DNA of 64,000 nucleotides from Stratiolaelaps scimitus. Its lineage: Eukaryota > Arthropoda > Arachnida > Mesostigmata > Laelapidae. This document shows positions 1-12,566 of this stretch, one piece after another. The first letter of the stretch is position 1. Every line of letters begins with the position of its first letter. The stretch spans positions 4,216,001 through 4,280,000 of the forward strand of contig JABWDB010000012.1 of the NCBI GenBank assembly GCA_019614645.1, given 5' to 3'. The position numbers and the translations under genes are program-made. Below the pieces are notes generated by a model. It saw only the letters and a list, made by a program, of their open reading frames with translations. It had not been told where the DNA came from and ran no database searches.

Positions 1-443
1 ACAGCTTTGACCCAAGAAATTTGTAGCATGGTTTCGCATACATTCTCATTTCTCCAACAAGATAAAAATGTCAAAGAGGTCTCTCCTCGTTGTTAAGAAG
101 CCAACATCCACTATGTGCCAGTGAAGAAGTTCCCACCACCCACTTTCTGTTACTGGCCAAAAAAATTAAGTCGCAACACACCAGCACAGTTGGATAACAG
201 CAAAAATTACACGTATCCGAACGAAAGGAGCGTGTGAAATTACGATAACGACGATGGTGGCTCATGTTCAAGGAAACTACACGTATGTAGAATATAATAG
301 TATAATTGACCAAGTAGACGACGACGACGTTGAAAAATGAAAACTTCCCTGTCCAGCTTGTACACTATATTCCTACACAATATGTTATTTTCTGATATAC
401 GAGACATGAATTCAATTCACCCTTGACGTCAATGCGGTACGCC

Positions 444-463
444 CGCTGCTGCTGCTGCTGCTG
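444..463. repeat. (GCT)n microsatellite
   Basis: About six GCT units. Confidence 0.9.
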
Positions 464-807
464 TCGACGAAAACCGCATCCATTTATTTCGTTTTAATCG
501 ATTTCTACATCACTTGGTGGCGTTTCGTTTCAGATTTTGGTGCCGTGCCCAGGCCGTTCGTTATGTCGTCGACTAGGAGCGGCAGGCAATGTCTCACCAA
601 TAGATAAGCACAAACGTAAATACATATCGTAAACATTTATCACACTGAACAACGAGGCTGGGGTGAGCACAGGTGACAAGGAACATCAGTAATGGTATGG
701 CTTTCTGGTTTCAAATGAACCAGGAGATAGACAACCGCAAATGTTCGAGCGCGTCCAACAAATCAACGTGCGCCGCTGTCCCCACCGGTTCCTTCCATCT
801 TAGCTGC

Positions 808-982
808 GCGGGCTCCACTCTCAGCCTGAAACATTTAAGTCTGTCCACGGAGTTGCTTTTGGCATTGCTTCGTAAGATGAACTCTTTTTTTTAACGCAAA
901 TATTCAACGCTGGAAACCGAACCCGTGTCGATCTGTTCCGGAAGGCAGACGGACACGAATGCGTCAGGCCACCGGCGGCTCG
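808..982 (-). mobile_element. tRNA-derived SINE, family 1, copy 1
   Basis: Read on the minus strand it has a tRNA-like head with a B-box-like GGTTCG, an A-rich middle, then the shared core TTACGAAGCAATGCC and a tail with TTAAATGTTT and GGCTGAGAGT. The same order is seen at 4915-5102. Confidence 0.7.
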
Positions 983-3236
983 ACACTTCGACTACTCTCC
1001 TACATAGTATCTCCAAATCTAGTCGACACTATTGCTGCTGCTGCTGCCATTATTATGATGTTATACAGCATTTCCCGTTTTTGCTGGTTTCATCTTGACG
1101 GGCGTTTCTTGTCTTGATCGTTACCGTCTCGATCATAGGCTGGCATTCCATCACATTATCAACACCGCAGCAACAACGAGCCCTATTTAGAATACATAAC
1201 GTACAAGGCGACGTGCAGTGTCCGGGGTTCGTGGTGAACCCGTTGGATGGAAGGGTTCCTCCCTTCATCGACGTGAAATGTTTACATTTCACTGACTGCA
1301 ATGCTTAGATGACACTACGATATATATATACTAGATAGATTTGTCTTTTTCTTTCCAACGCCTTTAGTCAACAGGGCAGACCTCACTAAAGACGGATTGT
1401 ACACACTCACGCGTACACAGACATGTATCATGGACACTTCACAGAGTCAGGCAAGCCGACGGTGGTGGTGACATACTTAGCGACACATTGCCCGGCGCAC
1501 ACTGTACTATCCAAGGGGTTGCTGGGTCAAACAACGAACAGCCTTCTGTAGGATCGCGTACAAAGTCAAAAGGTAGGTGAAACCATGCGATGAAGTATCC
1601 GATGCTGCTGCTGTTTGATCTCATATCCCGCAAATTGTCTTGATATGGCGGAAACGGAAATGATCGTATGGAGAAGTGCATAAATCATTTCAATCTTCAA
1701 CTTGTGTTACGGCTATTAATTAAGTTCATAGCATCGATGGTCCAATATATTTAGATATGGTAAAGAAAATCAAACTATCAAAAATAACTATTTACATCTG
1801 ACACAGAAGATGTCCCTGCCCTCAGCTGGTAGCTCATTTCATTTCAATGAACGTTCGGCGCCTTCATTGATAATGTACGCGATTATCTTTAGCGGCATAG
1901 CTACAGGGAATGCAACAGAAAAAAAATTGAAACACAAATGATGAGAAAACACTTCCATAAATCGATTCGACATCGTCCCTTCCTTCTCTGCTCGAAACAG
2001 AACCCTAATCAGGACACACATATCTATCACCAGCTGACCCCTACGAACGAGAAGGCAACCACTTGGTAGATGGCCTGAAACAGTCCCAATATTTGTTCCT
2101 TTTCGGTTGATGCTTGCGTAATACATAGTAAATTCAATACTGATTACTCCCCGGCGTCCATGTATCTATATCTGTGATAACTATGGCCTGGGCGGCTACA
2201 TAATAGAGAGCGGCCTGCTCATTTTATTTCATCCAGTTCTGCTTCATCGATCCACTGCCGGAGAAACAAAGAAGAGTCTTCCCATCGCCCACGCGCCAGC
2301 GGTCTCCCAGCCTACCCAGATTCCAATATATTATCCGCGCGCCATTATTATTATTATTGTAGTATTGTAGTACCGCCAGAAATCGATAGAGCGAGTTTTC
2401 GCGTTTGCACACATTGCGGTGAGTTCATCATCGTTATTATTATTATACAATCGACGAACGACAATCATTATCAGTATTGTAGTGGCGACCGACAGATAGA
2501 CATACAGGCAACCGCAGTAGTTGTAATTAGAAAAATCTTAGCTTTTCTCGTAATGGACAACCATATATGAATTCTGGCCGCTAGGAGAAATAACTCAATT
2601 TGTTACTCGCTATAATATATATATGAGCGTATAATAAATAGCTACAGGACAACACAGGCAAACCCTGCTCTATCGATTGGCCTCGCTAATCAGCGGGGTG
2701 CGGCGTCAATATTTGGTCCAGATAACATTTTTCATATATTTTCTTATTATCCTGTTTCAGTTTCTGAATCATTTATGCTTTCTTTGTTATCGTTAATATT
2801 TGCTATATCGTTTTGCCTTTATGCGACTGTCGCTAAATCGCCTACACGTTCATATTCTGTAATTTATATGAAAATCTAAAGATGGTAATTCGGCATTGGC
2901 CAACAAGGTACGCGTTTTCCGCACCCAAGCTGCTCATGGTTAAACCAGCAGAACGAGATGGGTGGGCAGTTACGACTCATTACAATGATGTTGTATTCTT
3001 GTTGATGAACAGGCCAGCAGACATCGCACTGAGGGGTATGCATTCATATGGTCGATTGTCGGCATATTACGTGTTGGCATTGCATATATACCCGGTTGAT
3101 TTACAAGGGGTTCATTCGGTTTACCCCACTCTCTTCTACGATTTCGCTGTTTGTTTGTTTATTATTTGTTATTATACCGTTAACTTGGTTAAGGCATGGG
3201 CACGGCTGCTCGCCAGTGTGCCACGTAGATCGTACA

Positions 3237-3238
<2 letters not shown>

Positions 3239-3269
<31 letters not shown>
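3239..3269. repeat. (TA)n microsatellite
   Basis: About 15 TA units. Confidence 0.95.
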
Positions 3270-3271
<2 letters not shown>

Positions 3272-3749
3272 GCTACGACTCGTTTCAAGTAGTAAACGTT
3301 CACAACACCGCAATATCACCTGATGGTGTAGCGTCTAGAGATTTCTGATGCAAATCGTATTAACATATCTGCCCAATGCACATTATATATACATATATAT
3401 ATTATGGTTAGTACATAGAGAAAATCCCACATGCGAATTATTACTATTATTATTCTTACAAATTGTACGAATCAATACGCTTAATTAAGCTTCTGTTGCG
3501 AAGCCCAAACGAGAGACACGACAGTCAACTTGCTCCGATGTTCCGTTGTACATCGTATTGTCGAACGTTCGTGTACGGGGAGGGACACCACCAGCCAGAT
3601 ATCACTCTGTTCAGACGACGGGCACACTGCCATGAATGGATATCGTACCATCATTTCTTGTATGTGCGGGACGCATGCGCCATCTTCGCACAACGCGACG
3701 ATTATGAGCGAACGCCGAATTTCGACGGTTTGAACAAGTGTGGCAATCC

Positions 3750-4330
3750 TCTGCTATCCCAGCAGTCCCAACAGCAGCAGCAACAACAGCTCACAGTCGA
3801 CCAATGGTTGCAGCAGCAGCAGCAGCATCAGTAGCAAAAGCCTTCAATGGTGACATGAAGACCCGGGCGCATAGAAGCCCACTGCCGCGCTGGCTGACAC
3901 TGCCGCCATCGTCGTCTGAGAGATGCAGCCATAAAGTAGCATAACTGCTTTCTTCTTCTGCTGCCGCTGCTGCTGCTTGGGTTAGTCCTCTTGTTGTTGT
4001 TGTTGCAACTTCTGACGAGCGGCGGCGGCCGACGACGGCGATGCCGGCGGCAACGGCGACCTGACGCGAACAAGACAAGCGAACGGCTGCATCGGATGCG
4101 GTGGTAGATTTGCGCGCGTCTGTAGACTGTGCGTCGATCGGCGGGGAGCCGTCGATTCTCGCTGCCAGACGCGCGGATAAAGCCGTTTCGGGACCACAGC
4201 TAGAGCAACAACAACAACAGCAGCAGCAGCAATATATTGCTGACCCATATTTACGACGCGGCCCTAACGGCGGTCATCACGGCCAACGGCGGCGGCGGCG
4301 ACGCCGGCGGCGGAAGTCAGCGGACTAAGC
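3750..4330. repeat. GC-rich triplet-repeat island (CAG, CAA, GTT, GGC)
   Basis: CAG/CAA runs at 3761-3832 and 4205-4231, a CTG/TTG stretch near 3950-4008 and a GGC run at 4288-4313. Open frames in several phases encode poly-Gln, poly-Ala or poly-Arg. It may be an unannotated exon or a promoter-proximal island; the sequence does not decide. Confidence 0.6.
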
Positions 4331-4914
4331 ATCGCCAAAGAGCATCTCCTGCCACGATAACAACAATACGACTGCACCAATAAATACAGCACTGCTCTAC
4401 CCACAAGGCACCACAGCGTCGAGCAGAATTGCTGGTTACTGCTGGGTCAGTATGTGTGTGTACCCGGCGGTGTTTATGGTGACAACGAACGGCGCTCCAC
4501 CCATCGTCCTGTCCCTGTAAATGACCGACCCCGCGAAACGCAGTGTGCGCCTTTCTCAACCTCTCTCGCTCTCTCCGTAGAAATATGATAGATCTCGTCG
4601 TTGTCACTTGGACGCTCGCTGTTCGTTGACCTTTCTGCCCCTATTTCACAGTCATCTCAGTATTGTAATCTTCAGCAGCATTTTAATCCACATCATCATT
4701 GTCGTCGTCGTTATGATGGAGATGATGTCGTTGATTTTTTTTCTATCTCTTTCTTGCCACGATGGACGAAGCCGCAATCAGCCACACTCATAGGGAGACC
4801 GAAAAACAAAACATTTAGGCCGCAAACATCACACCCACGGAACACGAGGTCCATGTACACGGAGCCAATAGGACGGGTGATTGACGGACGCGGTATTAAC
4901 TGACCTTTAATGAT

Positions 4915-5102
4915 TGCGCGCTGACTCTCAGCAGCCTTAAGCATTTAACGTTCACGGAATTGCTGTCCTCATTACTTCGTAAGAAGGACCCCTTTTTTTA
5001 ATGCGAATCTGCAATAGTGCGATTCGAACCTGCGTGTCTTCCCCCCTCCCGGGGGTAGCAAAGCAGGCGTACACGAATGCACACACCACGCCGCCGGGCT
5101 CT
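4915..5102 (-). mobile_element. tRNA-derived SINE, family 1, copy 2 (near full length)
   Basis: On the minus strand it starts with a tRNA-like head (GGCGTGGTGTGTGCATTCG), then a clear B box (GGTTCGAATCGC), an oligo-A run, the core TTACGAAGTAATG and the tail ending in GAGAGTCAGC. It is the best reference copy in the window. Confidence 0.75.
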
Positions 5103-5664
5103 GCAGCATGAACTGGACTTTTTTATGGGCAGCTTAATGGTAATGCTTAATGCACATGTGTCATTCAGCCATAGTGACCAGTGTGCGACTCACAATCCCA
5201 CTAAATCCGGGTTCTCGCCAACCCCCAAGGCTCGGAAATTGCTAGGACCGTATTATTAACTGACCTCACCAGCCTGGGCCAGCCAGAGCATTTATAATTG
5301 CACAAAAAGTGCAACTAAATCGCTCATTTTGCTTGCCGAACTCTGAGTTTGCCCTGGGTTCGGTTGGGGAACGTCAGTTTGACAAGACCACGTTGATAGA
5401 TATTTAGAAACAAAATTGGAAGGGTCACCTATTGTCGTGAGGGGCTGTGTACAGTCGTAACTGTACAATATTAATGTCTGATAGACGACACATCGTCACT
5501 GTTGGTTTACTGGTGATATCATTGTTGCTCTTGTGGGACATCATTTTTGAAGATAGTCTGCGAGATCGTACGATCTTGAGAATAATCAATGCTCACTACG
5601 GACGAAGACGTTTGCTACGTTCGATTGTGACATATTCAAAATGGAGTGAATATGTTCATTAGTC

Positions 5665-5745
5665 TAATATAAAAGTGGGCGAGAATTGTACCAGCTGAAC
5701 GTGAGGTACATCTAAAAACATCCTCGGCTATATATTCTTAATACA
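5665..5745 (+). repeat. Dispersed repeat pair, copy 1
   Basis: Shares AAAGTGGGCGA, AATTGT, GCTG, AACGTGA and a TATATATT ending, in the same order and spacing, with 34486-34556. Diverged and of unknown type. Confidence 0.5.
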
Positions 5746-6631
5746 ATATTCAACGTAAAATGTCATAACAGCTAATCCTGACAAAATCGTAGACGGGACG
5801 TTTCAAATGTCCGTGCAACCGTCGTTCAAGCTTCCCTTGCCACCATCCTATAACCCATTTCTTGTTTTTGTGCACTCGCAAAACTAATCATATAGGTAAC
5901 TACGGATGCCGAACTTCCTTCATGACACATCACCAGAATTCAAGGTAGATAGATAGATATATATTGCTCAGGATAATAATACGCAAACATTACAGTGCTG
6001 TATATAAAATGAATTTTTATACTTTCGTTGTGAACTGGAGGACGCCATTGGTAACTTACGATCGCAAGATCGACTCTGTTTTGGCCACTGACATGGATAA
6101 TATGTCACACGAAAAGCACTAAATGAAACGCATCGATTAGTTAATTATTGCAAATAGTTCATAGTACGAAATATTTTTTCTTTTTATTACGGAGCATGCT
6201 CATGCAGACCAGGCCACGTGAGGTATTTGCCATAGCACTGTAGGACCCCTAAGCGATCGAGTGGCAGACCTACCCACTAGACTCACGCCCCACCTAAGCT
6301 TTTCACTCCCGGTTGGCCCGGATCTTCAGAGAGAACAGTACTACGAACCAATGGAGAGTGGCAGACCCCCCACCGGATCATTTGGCCGGGATCGCCTGTT
6401 CTATTTCCCGCACCTCGTCAGACAAGCCGTTCCTTGCAACCTACGAACCCGGCATACTTGCATCATTGTGTCATTACTACGATTATATGGTTGAAACAAG
6501 GCCTATATGCACTGGCTATATAATGTTGTCTCTTTGTATTAAAAGGCCCATACTCTTGTACACAGTTTGCGTACTTCACCTATCGATCAACCTATGTTAT
6601 TGTGTATAATTTCGAGTATGCCATTTTGCAC

Positions 6632-8798
6632 TCAATCGAGTAGTATAGTAATATTAGACTTACATTCATCCCTAAGGACGTTTTTCCAAACGTGGAACGA
6701 GTGATTTAGTCCACCGAGACAATGTACACTAAACTGACTACCCAACGCTCCTCGAAGCTCATTTGGACATCCGTAGAACGCCCGTCGAACTCTCGAATGC
6801 ACCAGAGCCATTGCACACATCGTACACGGCTCCTGAAGCAGATAGACATCGTACCCTGTAATGAGAAGCAATACTTATATATAGATTATAGATATGCACC
6901 GTTGTGATCGACCACTAGAATATGTAACGTACCAATTTTGCAATAATAGCCACCCAAAAAAAAAATAATAGCCACCCATGTCATCATTGTTATTAGAGCC
7001 ATGGTGGGGCTAGTACATCCAGACTACGGTTAGGCTTAATCTAAGCGACAGTCGTAGCGGTAACATTCAGGCATTATACAGAGAGACCTGTAATGGTGGA
7101 CAGATACATCTGTAGTGTCAACCAGCCATAATGCTATAATAACAATACCTGTATGCATACCTGTACAGATATACGGCGTTTTGGAACTGCCGTCATCTCC
7201 GCCTTCGGCCGAGCTCTCGACCACTTGAGCGGCTTGATCAACTTCTTGCACCCGCAGCAACTTTCCTGTACCCCAAGCACCTCCGCCTTGTAACGTAGCC
7301 ACGAGATCAATGGCCGCCATCGTAGCGTGAAGTGCAGGGTGAACATGCCGCCGGTCCACACCGACAGCGAGCACGGTCCCATTACGAGGATTCACGATCG
7401 CGGCGACATTGGGGGTAGGTGTCTTTTCGCCGAGGCTGCACCCCTGCAACATCAAGAAAGAACAAAGAAAAGCGTATCAGGGATCAGGTGCAGAGTATTA
7501 TGATCGTATGTGTGAACACATAAATATTGTAGTGTTTATTTCAGGTAGTGTTGAACTTCAACTTCCGCCTACCGCACTGCACGAACACTAGCCGCTCTAA
7601 GCGATCATGAAGTCGAGTTTTCATTTTTTTTTATTTTTATTTACACCAACGGCAGGATTTGATCCTTGGACATAAACACGGTACCCGCTGATTCGACGGC
7701 CTAGAGTTAGCTAACCTTTGTAGAATTCGCTGCGGCCATCGTCGATCTTTCCTCGTGAGCCCTGTCAACAACGATCTGCATGCATTTCCGGATCTGCTCT
7801 CTATCCGACGTAGAAAAGATGGTCCCATCCAAAATGCTCCGGGTGAACTTATCCTCGTGGAACTGTGTGGGCCACAACTTCAGACTCTCCTCAAACTGCT
7901 CTCGCGTCAGCGGTGCGAATAGTGATACCTGTACCCCACACAGAAATTCGTATAAACAAATATTATAGATAGACAGTCACTTCATACAAATAGATCGGAC
8001 ACGCATATGCAAGTGCACGTTAACTCGCCATTAGTCACTAACAGCTTGGGAAAAAATCCTGGCCGAATCCTTAAGAGAGACGAGACGGTGAGGATCAATC
8101 AACGGTGAAGGACCCTTTAGTCTATTTTGAATTAATGATTAATTAATTAATTACTGATAATTAATCTCTCTGGGAAAGAGGATATAAATGCCACATTGTG
8201 TTTCAGGCAAAACTAGAGATTGCAAGCGGTTACCTGATGTTCCCTTATGTTGTTGAGGTGCAGTCCTTGTTTAACCACCTGACAAGCAGCCTCAACCTCG
8301 TCCATGTTTCGACATAGTATCACCTCCAGAACATTTCCGTTATTCCGAACCCGTTTCAAATGTTGAAGTTCCTGAATATGGCCATAAAAGCAAAACGCCA
8401 TTCAATAAGTGGCGTCATAGGACAAATACTCCCGTAGATTCATCTCGATTAAAACAACTCCCAGAACATTTCCCCACCTCATATCCTTTGGATGCTTCGC
8501 ACGTCCACTCGGCTACAAAATGCCAACGATAATATAAGCTGTTCTATTGAAAACAAAAATTCCCGAGTGCCATTCGCCAAACGCCTCTCCAACAGCACAA
8601 AACAACAACTCCCTCATTTACCTTCAGTGGGAACTGATCACTTAGAGATCTCACGATCGACGAGGTGAACTTTTTGTCGGTGACTGTCGCAATGCACACG
8701 GCTGTTTTCTCGACAGGCCGAACGAGGCAGTGAGGCAGGACAGGGGTGGGCTCGATCCGCGACCTCTTTGCAGCGCAGGGGGCTTCGAACACCATCAT
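6632..8798 (-). CDS. ADAT3: tRNA-specific adenosine deaminase subunit ADAT3 (five exons)
   Basis: Non-catalytic subunit of the ADAT2-ADAT3 heterodimer, which converts adenosine 34 to inosine in tRNA anticodons. Exons, in transcript order, are 8798-8622, 8371-8234, 7928-7716, 7443-7161 and 6855-6632. All have GT-AG borders and phases agree, giving 344 residues, close to the family size of about 350. The deaminase fold lies in the last two exons. The zinc ligands are His215 in HATMAAIDLVA and Cys281 and Cys284 in PCTMC; PCTMCAMALVHSR and the TGYDVYLLQEP stretch match known ADAT3 closely. Thr217 sits where active deaminases carry the catalytic Glu, as expected for this pseudo-catalytic subunit. 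The start is the ATG at 8798: the GTG three codons upstream is not needed and an in-frame stop lies just before it. A second GT donor 12 bases past the exon 4 donor could add four residues (MHTG). A possible AATAAA on this strand is at 6188-6183. Confidence 0.93.
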
Positions 8799-9635
8799 CG
8801 CTTTCACGACAGTCCCAATGACAGATCACATGTTTCGTCACACTTCGATATGGTCCAAGAGAGACCGCGGCTGAATCAGCCGCCGATGGGTAGTCATAGA
8901 GCACCAGGGAGTCGTCCTGTTTCTGTTAGCACTTCCACCGATCTCGTCTGTTAGACCGAGACACACATATCACATTTATCAAAAGTCGAACTGGCTGCTA
9001 TCATCCATCAGGTTCGCGCCATCTCGCAGTCTACCCACCCACTTCATCTGGCAGTGGGATGAAGCAACTACTTGCTACACAGCTAGAAAAGCTCGGCAAG
9101 CCCCCATTAGTTAGCAGGTACCAAGAGTAGAAATCAGCTGGCATGCCATTTTGCCTCACGTTGCCCCGCCACCGTTTCACTAATAAATAGCGAGAACACA
9201 GCCACTATGGAACAATCACAACACCGTCGTCGCGAGCGCCCTCTATAAATATAGTGCCATGTGCTTTTTACTCCAGCTGGGATGGGCCCACTGAGCCGTC
9301 AGGCAACACGGCACACAACAACAGCAACAACAACAGCTGACTCGACAAAGGTCTCGATTCGGGCTCTCTCTCTCTCTTTTTCTCTCCGTTTAGATATGCA
9401 GATAGATCATTTCCATTCGCTCAATGGCCTGCACTCACTCTGTGTGGGTGCAGCTTTGTTGCAGCTTCGATTGCAGAGGGCGGCTCACTCGATTGCTCTT
9501 TAGCCTTACCGGAGAAGTTCGCTGGTCATCGAGATTGAGTTTCTGATTGCTAGAGAAATAGATCAAACGTAAATATGCATGCATCGAACAACAGCTAGGT
9601 TCCCATTGTTGCTCAGTATTCGAAGCAAATCTAAG

Positions 9636-9637
<2 letters not shown>

Positions 9638-9672
<35 letters not shown>
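9638..9672. repeat. (TA)n microsatellite
   Basis: About 17 TA units directly upstream of SINE family 2 copy 1. Confidence 0.95.
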
Positions 9673-9675
<3 letters not shown>

Positions 9676-9682
9676 ACATTAC

Positions 9683-9800
9683 TGCGACGGCTTGGACGAC
9701 TAAGTCTCTGGCTGTAAAAAAGTCCTAGGCTGCGAGTTCAAACCCGGCCATGACACTCTACTACACACCATGGGTGATTAAATAAACAAAATTCTAGGTA
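9683..9800 (+). mobile_element. tRNA-derived SINE, family 2, copy 1
   Basis: A tRNA-like head reads GGACGACTAAGTCTCTGG then CTGTAAAAA and a B-box-like GCGAGTTCAAACCC, followed by an A-rich tail. It shares TAAGT, TTTCTGGCTGTAAAAA-like sequence and spacing with the copy at 46686-46831, and is flanked on both sides by (TA)n. Confidence 0.6.
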
Positions 9801-9807
9801 TGTATCA

Positions 9808-9839
<32 letters not shown>
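9808..9839. repeat. (TA)n microsatellite with one CA interruption
   Basis: TA run just after the tail of SINE family 2 copy 1; it may have grown from that tail. Confidence 0.9.
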
Positions 9840-10162
9840 GGATACAGCATGGAACAGATACCGTTGATTACGCAGTACCTAGCCTTGGATGTTTTGTTAG
9901 ATGAGAACGCGCAAGTGCGTCCTAAGATCGGCGGGTGAACTGTGAGTCAATCTTGCTGTGCTCCTGTACGCCTAGCAAAAGCGAGAAGAGACTGAGAGAG
10001 ATATAACTAGACTCCAAACAGTGCTAGCTCCAGGACTCCTGTATCCTACGATCATACTCTTTGGATACGCTATGCGCCAAACCTACAGTTTGGACCCAAC
10101 TTATGTTATACGCTCGTCTAGATAATAGCTTACGATCGATATGCATCCAAGTAAATGTTATC

Positions 10163-10320
10163 GGGCCGACTCACAGCCGTAAACATTTAACTCAGTCCAA
10201 CTGCTTTCGGTATTACTTCATAAAACCGACAATCCTTGAATGCAGGTGTGCAACGGTAGGGATCGAATCCGTGCACCTGCCTCTATATATCACCCTGATA
10301 GCATGGACGCATCTCTGGTC
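10163..10320 (-). mobile_element. tRNA-derived SINE, family 1, copy 3
   Basis: Minus-strand B-box-like GGATTCGATCCC, then GAAGTAATACCGAAAGCA and GTTAAATGTTTACGGCTGTG, in the family order. It is diverged from the other copies. Confidence 0.65.
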
Positions 10321-12104
10321 CTTTCACAGTGATTAGGTCTCTATTGACCTGTGTAATCAAATTACCTTAGAAAGGATCTCAGTGACAGTACCAATAAGCA
10401 CCGTTCAGTCGAGGACCTTCTCTTCTGGCCATCTTAACGACTCGCGTGAACGAACCTTGACAAATTGAACAGGTTGAATGTGGCAAAGATTCATTGACAA
10501 ACAATCTCTGTCGATAGGAATCGCGCATGAAATCCGCGAGGGATTTTTCTGCCGTTGCCTCTAGTCGAGGTACGGGCCGACCTATGGAGAATATTCATTG
10601 GGTTGAAATCGTAGCTTCCGTTTGTTTGTACTTCGAGAGCGCAGCAGTGTGATTCTTCAATAAGTCGAAGCTCATCTCAGCCTTTGCTTTTAGTGAAGAA
10701 AACGATCAGTCAATTGTACATCGGTATATATTATAACAGGGACGCCTAAGAATCACTTGTTGCACACGGCTAAGAGAATTAGAACAGTATGCAATTACTG
10801 TCCGGCTACCGTATCTCCCATTATCTACACAAATTCAAATTCACACAATACAATGAATCGTGCGACAACCACAAACTTCATGGGGCCTTCCTAGTCATTC
10901 TGCTTCAATTCACGAATACTATAACGAGACATTGTGTGAACATTATGATTAGGAGTTTTATTCGACTTCCTGTCCAGAAGTCGTGTTCTACTTCAGGTTG
11001 CTCAGCCAGCGTTATCGCGACCTGCCTTCAAGGCCGTCAATTACTATAATAACCAAGTTATACGTACTCTAGCCTCGTTAGCAGTCAGTCGCACGACAGT
11101 ACCGGGTAAATATCAGTTAGTTTCGTTTATTGACGCTATGCCTACTTGGTGTCGCGACTTCCGCGACCAATGCGTTCATCCGGCTGCCAAACACAAACTC
11201 GAAGGAGTATTGAGTGTCCCTAAACGATCGCGCGCAAGAATCTCGTGCCTTGTCCTCCTCATCGTTGAGACAGACTCAGACGAGCTATCATCGAACACGA
11301 ACTAAGCTCGATGTGAGTGATATCGACATTTATGACCTTACCTTGTGTTGACAACATGTTGACTAAGCAGTTTTCCCGTGTTCGCATGTTATAACTGTCG
11401 TTTAGCACTACATATACATGATTATAGTGTACGCATTCGAAACGAATGCTCACATTAAGTGAGAATGCAAGTCATCTTCAATATCTTTCAACATTGCCTT
11501 GTTTGTTTTTTCTTCATCAACCCGGGTATCCCAATTCTGCTCTTGAGTGCGCCTATGACAATGCACGTTCTGCCGCCAATGTCAACTCGAAACATCGTCT
11601 CCTTGTCCATTCGTTTGTTCAAACGAATTCATTTTTCCCACATCATCTTTTGTGTCGCACGAACTTCACAGTGCATTTAATATTCAGCGAATTCAGCCAG
11701 AAGATTTCTCCCCTAGTTAATGCGACATATCTCGGTATAGTGCTCCAACATCGAGCTCCAAAGCTCGGCGATCTCCGATCGGGCAGCGACTTTTCATTGG
11801 CGTCGCCATGTTGGATCACAATGCTCATCTCGATACGGGCCAGCCAGCCTTCCACCACAGCAATTGGGAAGGAGTGGTAGAACCCTTGTATCGTCTGCTA
11901 GGAAGGAGCCAGCGATAAGTGAGCGCAGCAGTACACCACCCTGAGCGGTGTGTGCATGCATCTATTCGCGACGAATGCACTCTCTCGTTTGCGGGCTTAA
12001 CAACTTGCTCGATGTTGGGTCGACACTCCTGACCGAGCTGGAATAGGCGACTCGGCCCTGCCAACGAAGTTCGTGCTTTGTGCAGGTGGCGCTTACGGCT
12101 GCCG

Positions 12105-12566
12105 ATGGTCGGTTTTCCGAGCGAGGTCTGTGCGAAAGACGGTTGTAAAAAGGTGCGCGTAAACTATCCCCTGCCGAACACGCAGCATCCGTGGCTGGTC
12201 GACTGCTTCATCGTCAGTGGGCGGAAGGTTTGTAGAGCGTAATGGGAGCTGGTTTCACATCGAATAATTTTCTTATGCAGCAGATACAGATCGAGGGTGG
12301 TCGACCGCGAGAGACCATCGACAGCATACTGTACCCTATTGCTTGTTCAGCACAAGGCTGTAGCAGGCGGTCCCGGCTAGTGGTGGCATTAAAGTCTGCG
12401 GAACTGGCACGTGTGTGCGTCTGTGTGTGTGCGAATCAGTTAATTCCTTTGCGAACGCTGATGTCACGTTGAAACCTCGCGATTTTTGCAGAGCGAATTA
12501 AGACCAAGCCTGGAAGAGGCGCTGCATATTGATCTGGGCATATTGGAGCAAACCTGTGACCTGTAA
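12105..12566 (+). CDS. Possible small two-exon gene or last exons of a gene (65 aa if complete)
   Basis: Not recognised. An open exon follows an AG acceptor at 12084-12085 and runs to 12227, with an AAG|GTTTGT donor; an ATG lies inside it at 12105. A second open exon follows a TTTTTGCAG acceptor and runs 12492-12566, ending in TAA. Phases agree, and the joined product is 65 residues with two Cys in an EVCAKDGC motif and an acidic, Leu-rich tail (SLEEALHIDLGILEQTCDL). The exon could extend upstream from 12086, so this may be the 3' end of a gene whose earlier exons I could not place between 11.2 and 12 kb. Short open stretches like these also occur by chance here, so the call is weak. Confidence 0.28.

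Larger units (their letters stand above)
1..6631. other. No supported gene
   Basis: Apart from the SINE copies, microsatellites and triplet island listed separately, I see only short open frames without splice support or family resemblance. The longest run at the triplet island because CAG/CAA tracts lack stops. A short frame with one hydrophobic segment at 5474-5662 is treated as a weak finding. Confidence 0.6.

Noticed and set aside
3463..3834. Poly-Gln open frame with several Cys and His
   Set aside because: It opens from TTG rather than ATG, has no good splice sites and is kept open partly by CAG/CAA repeats.
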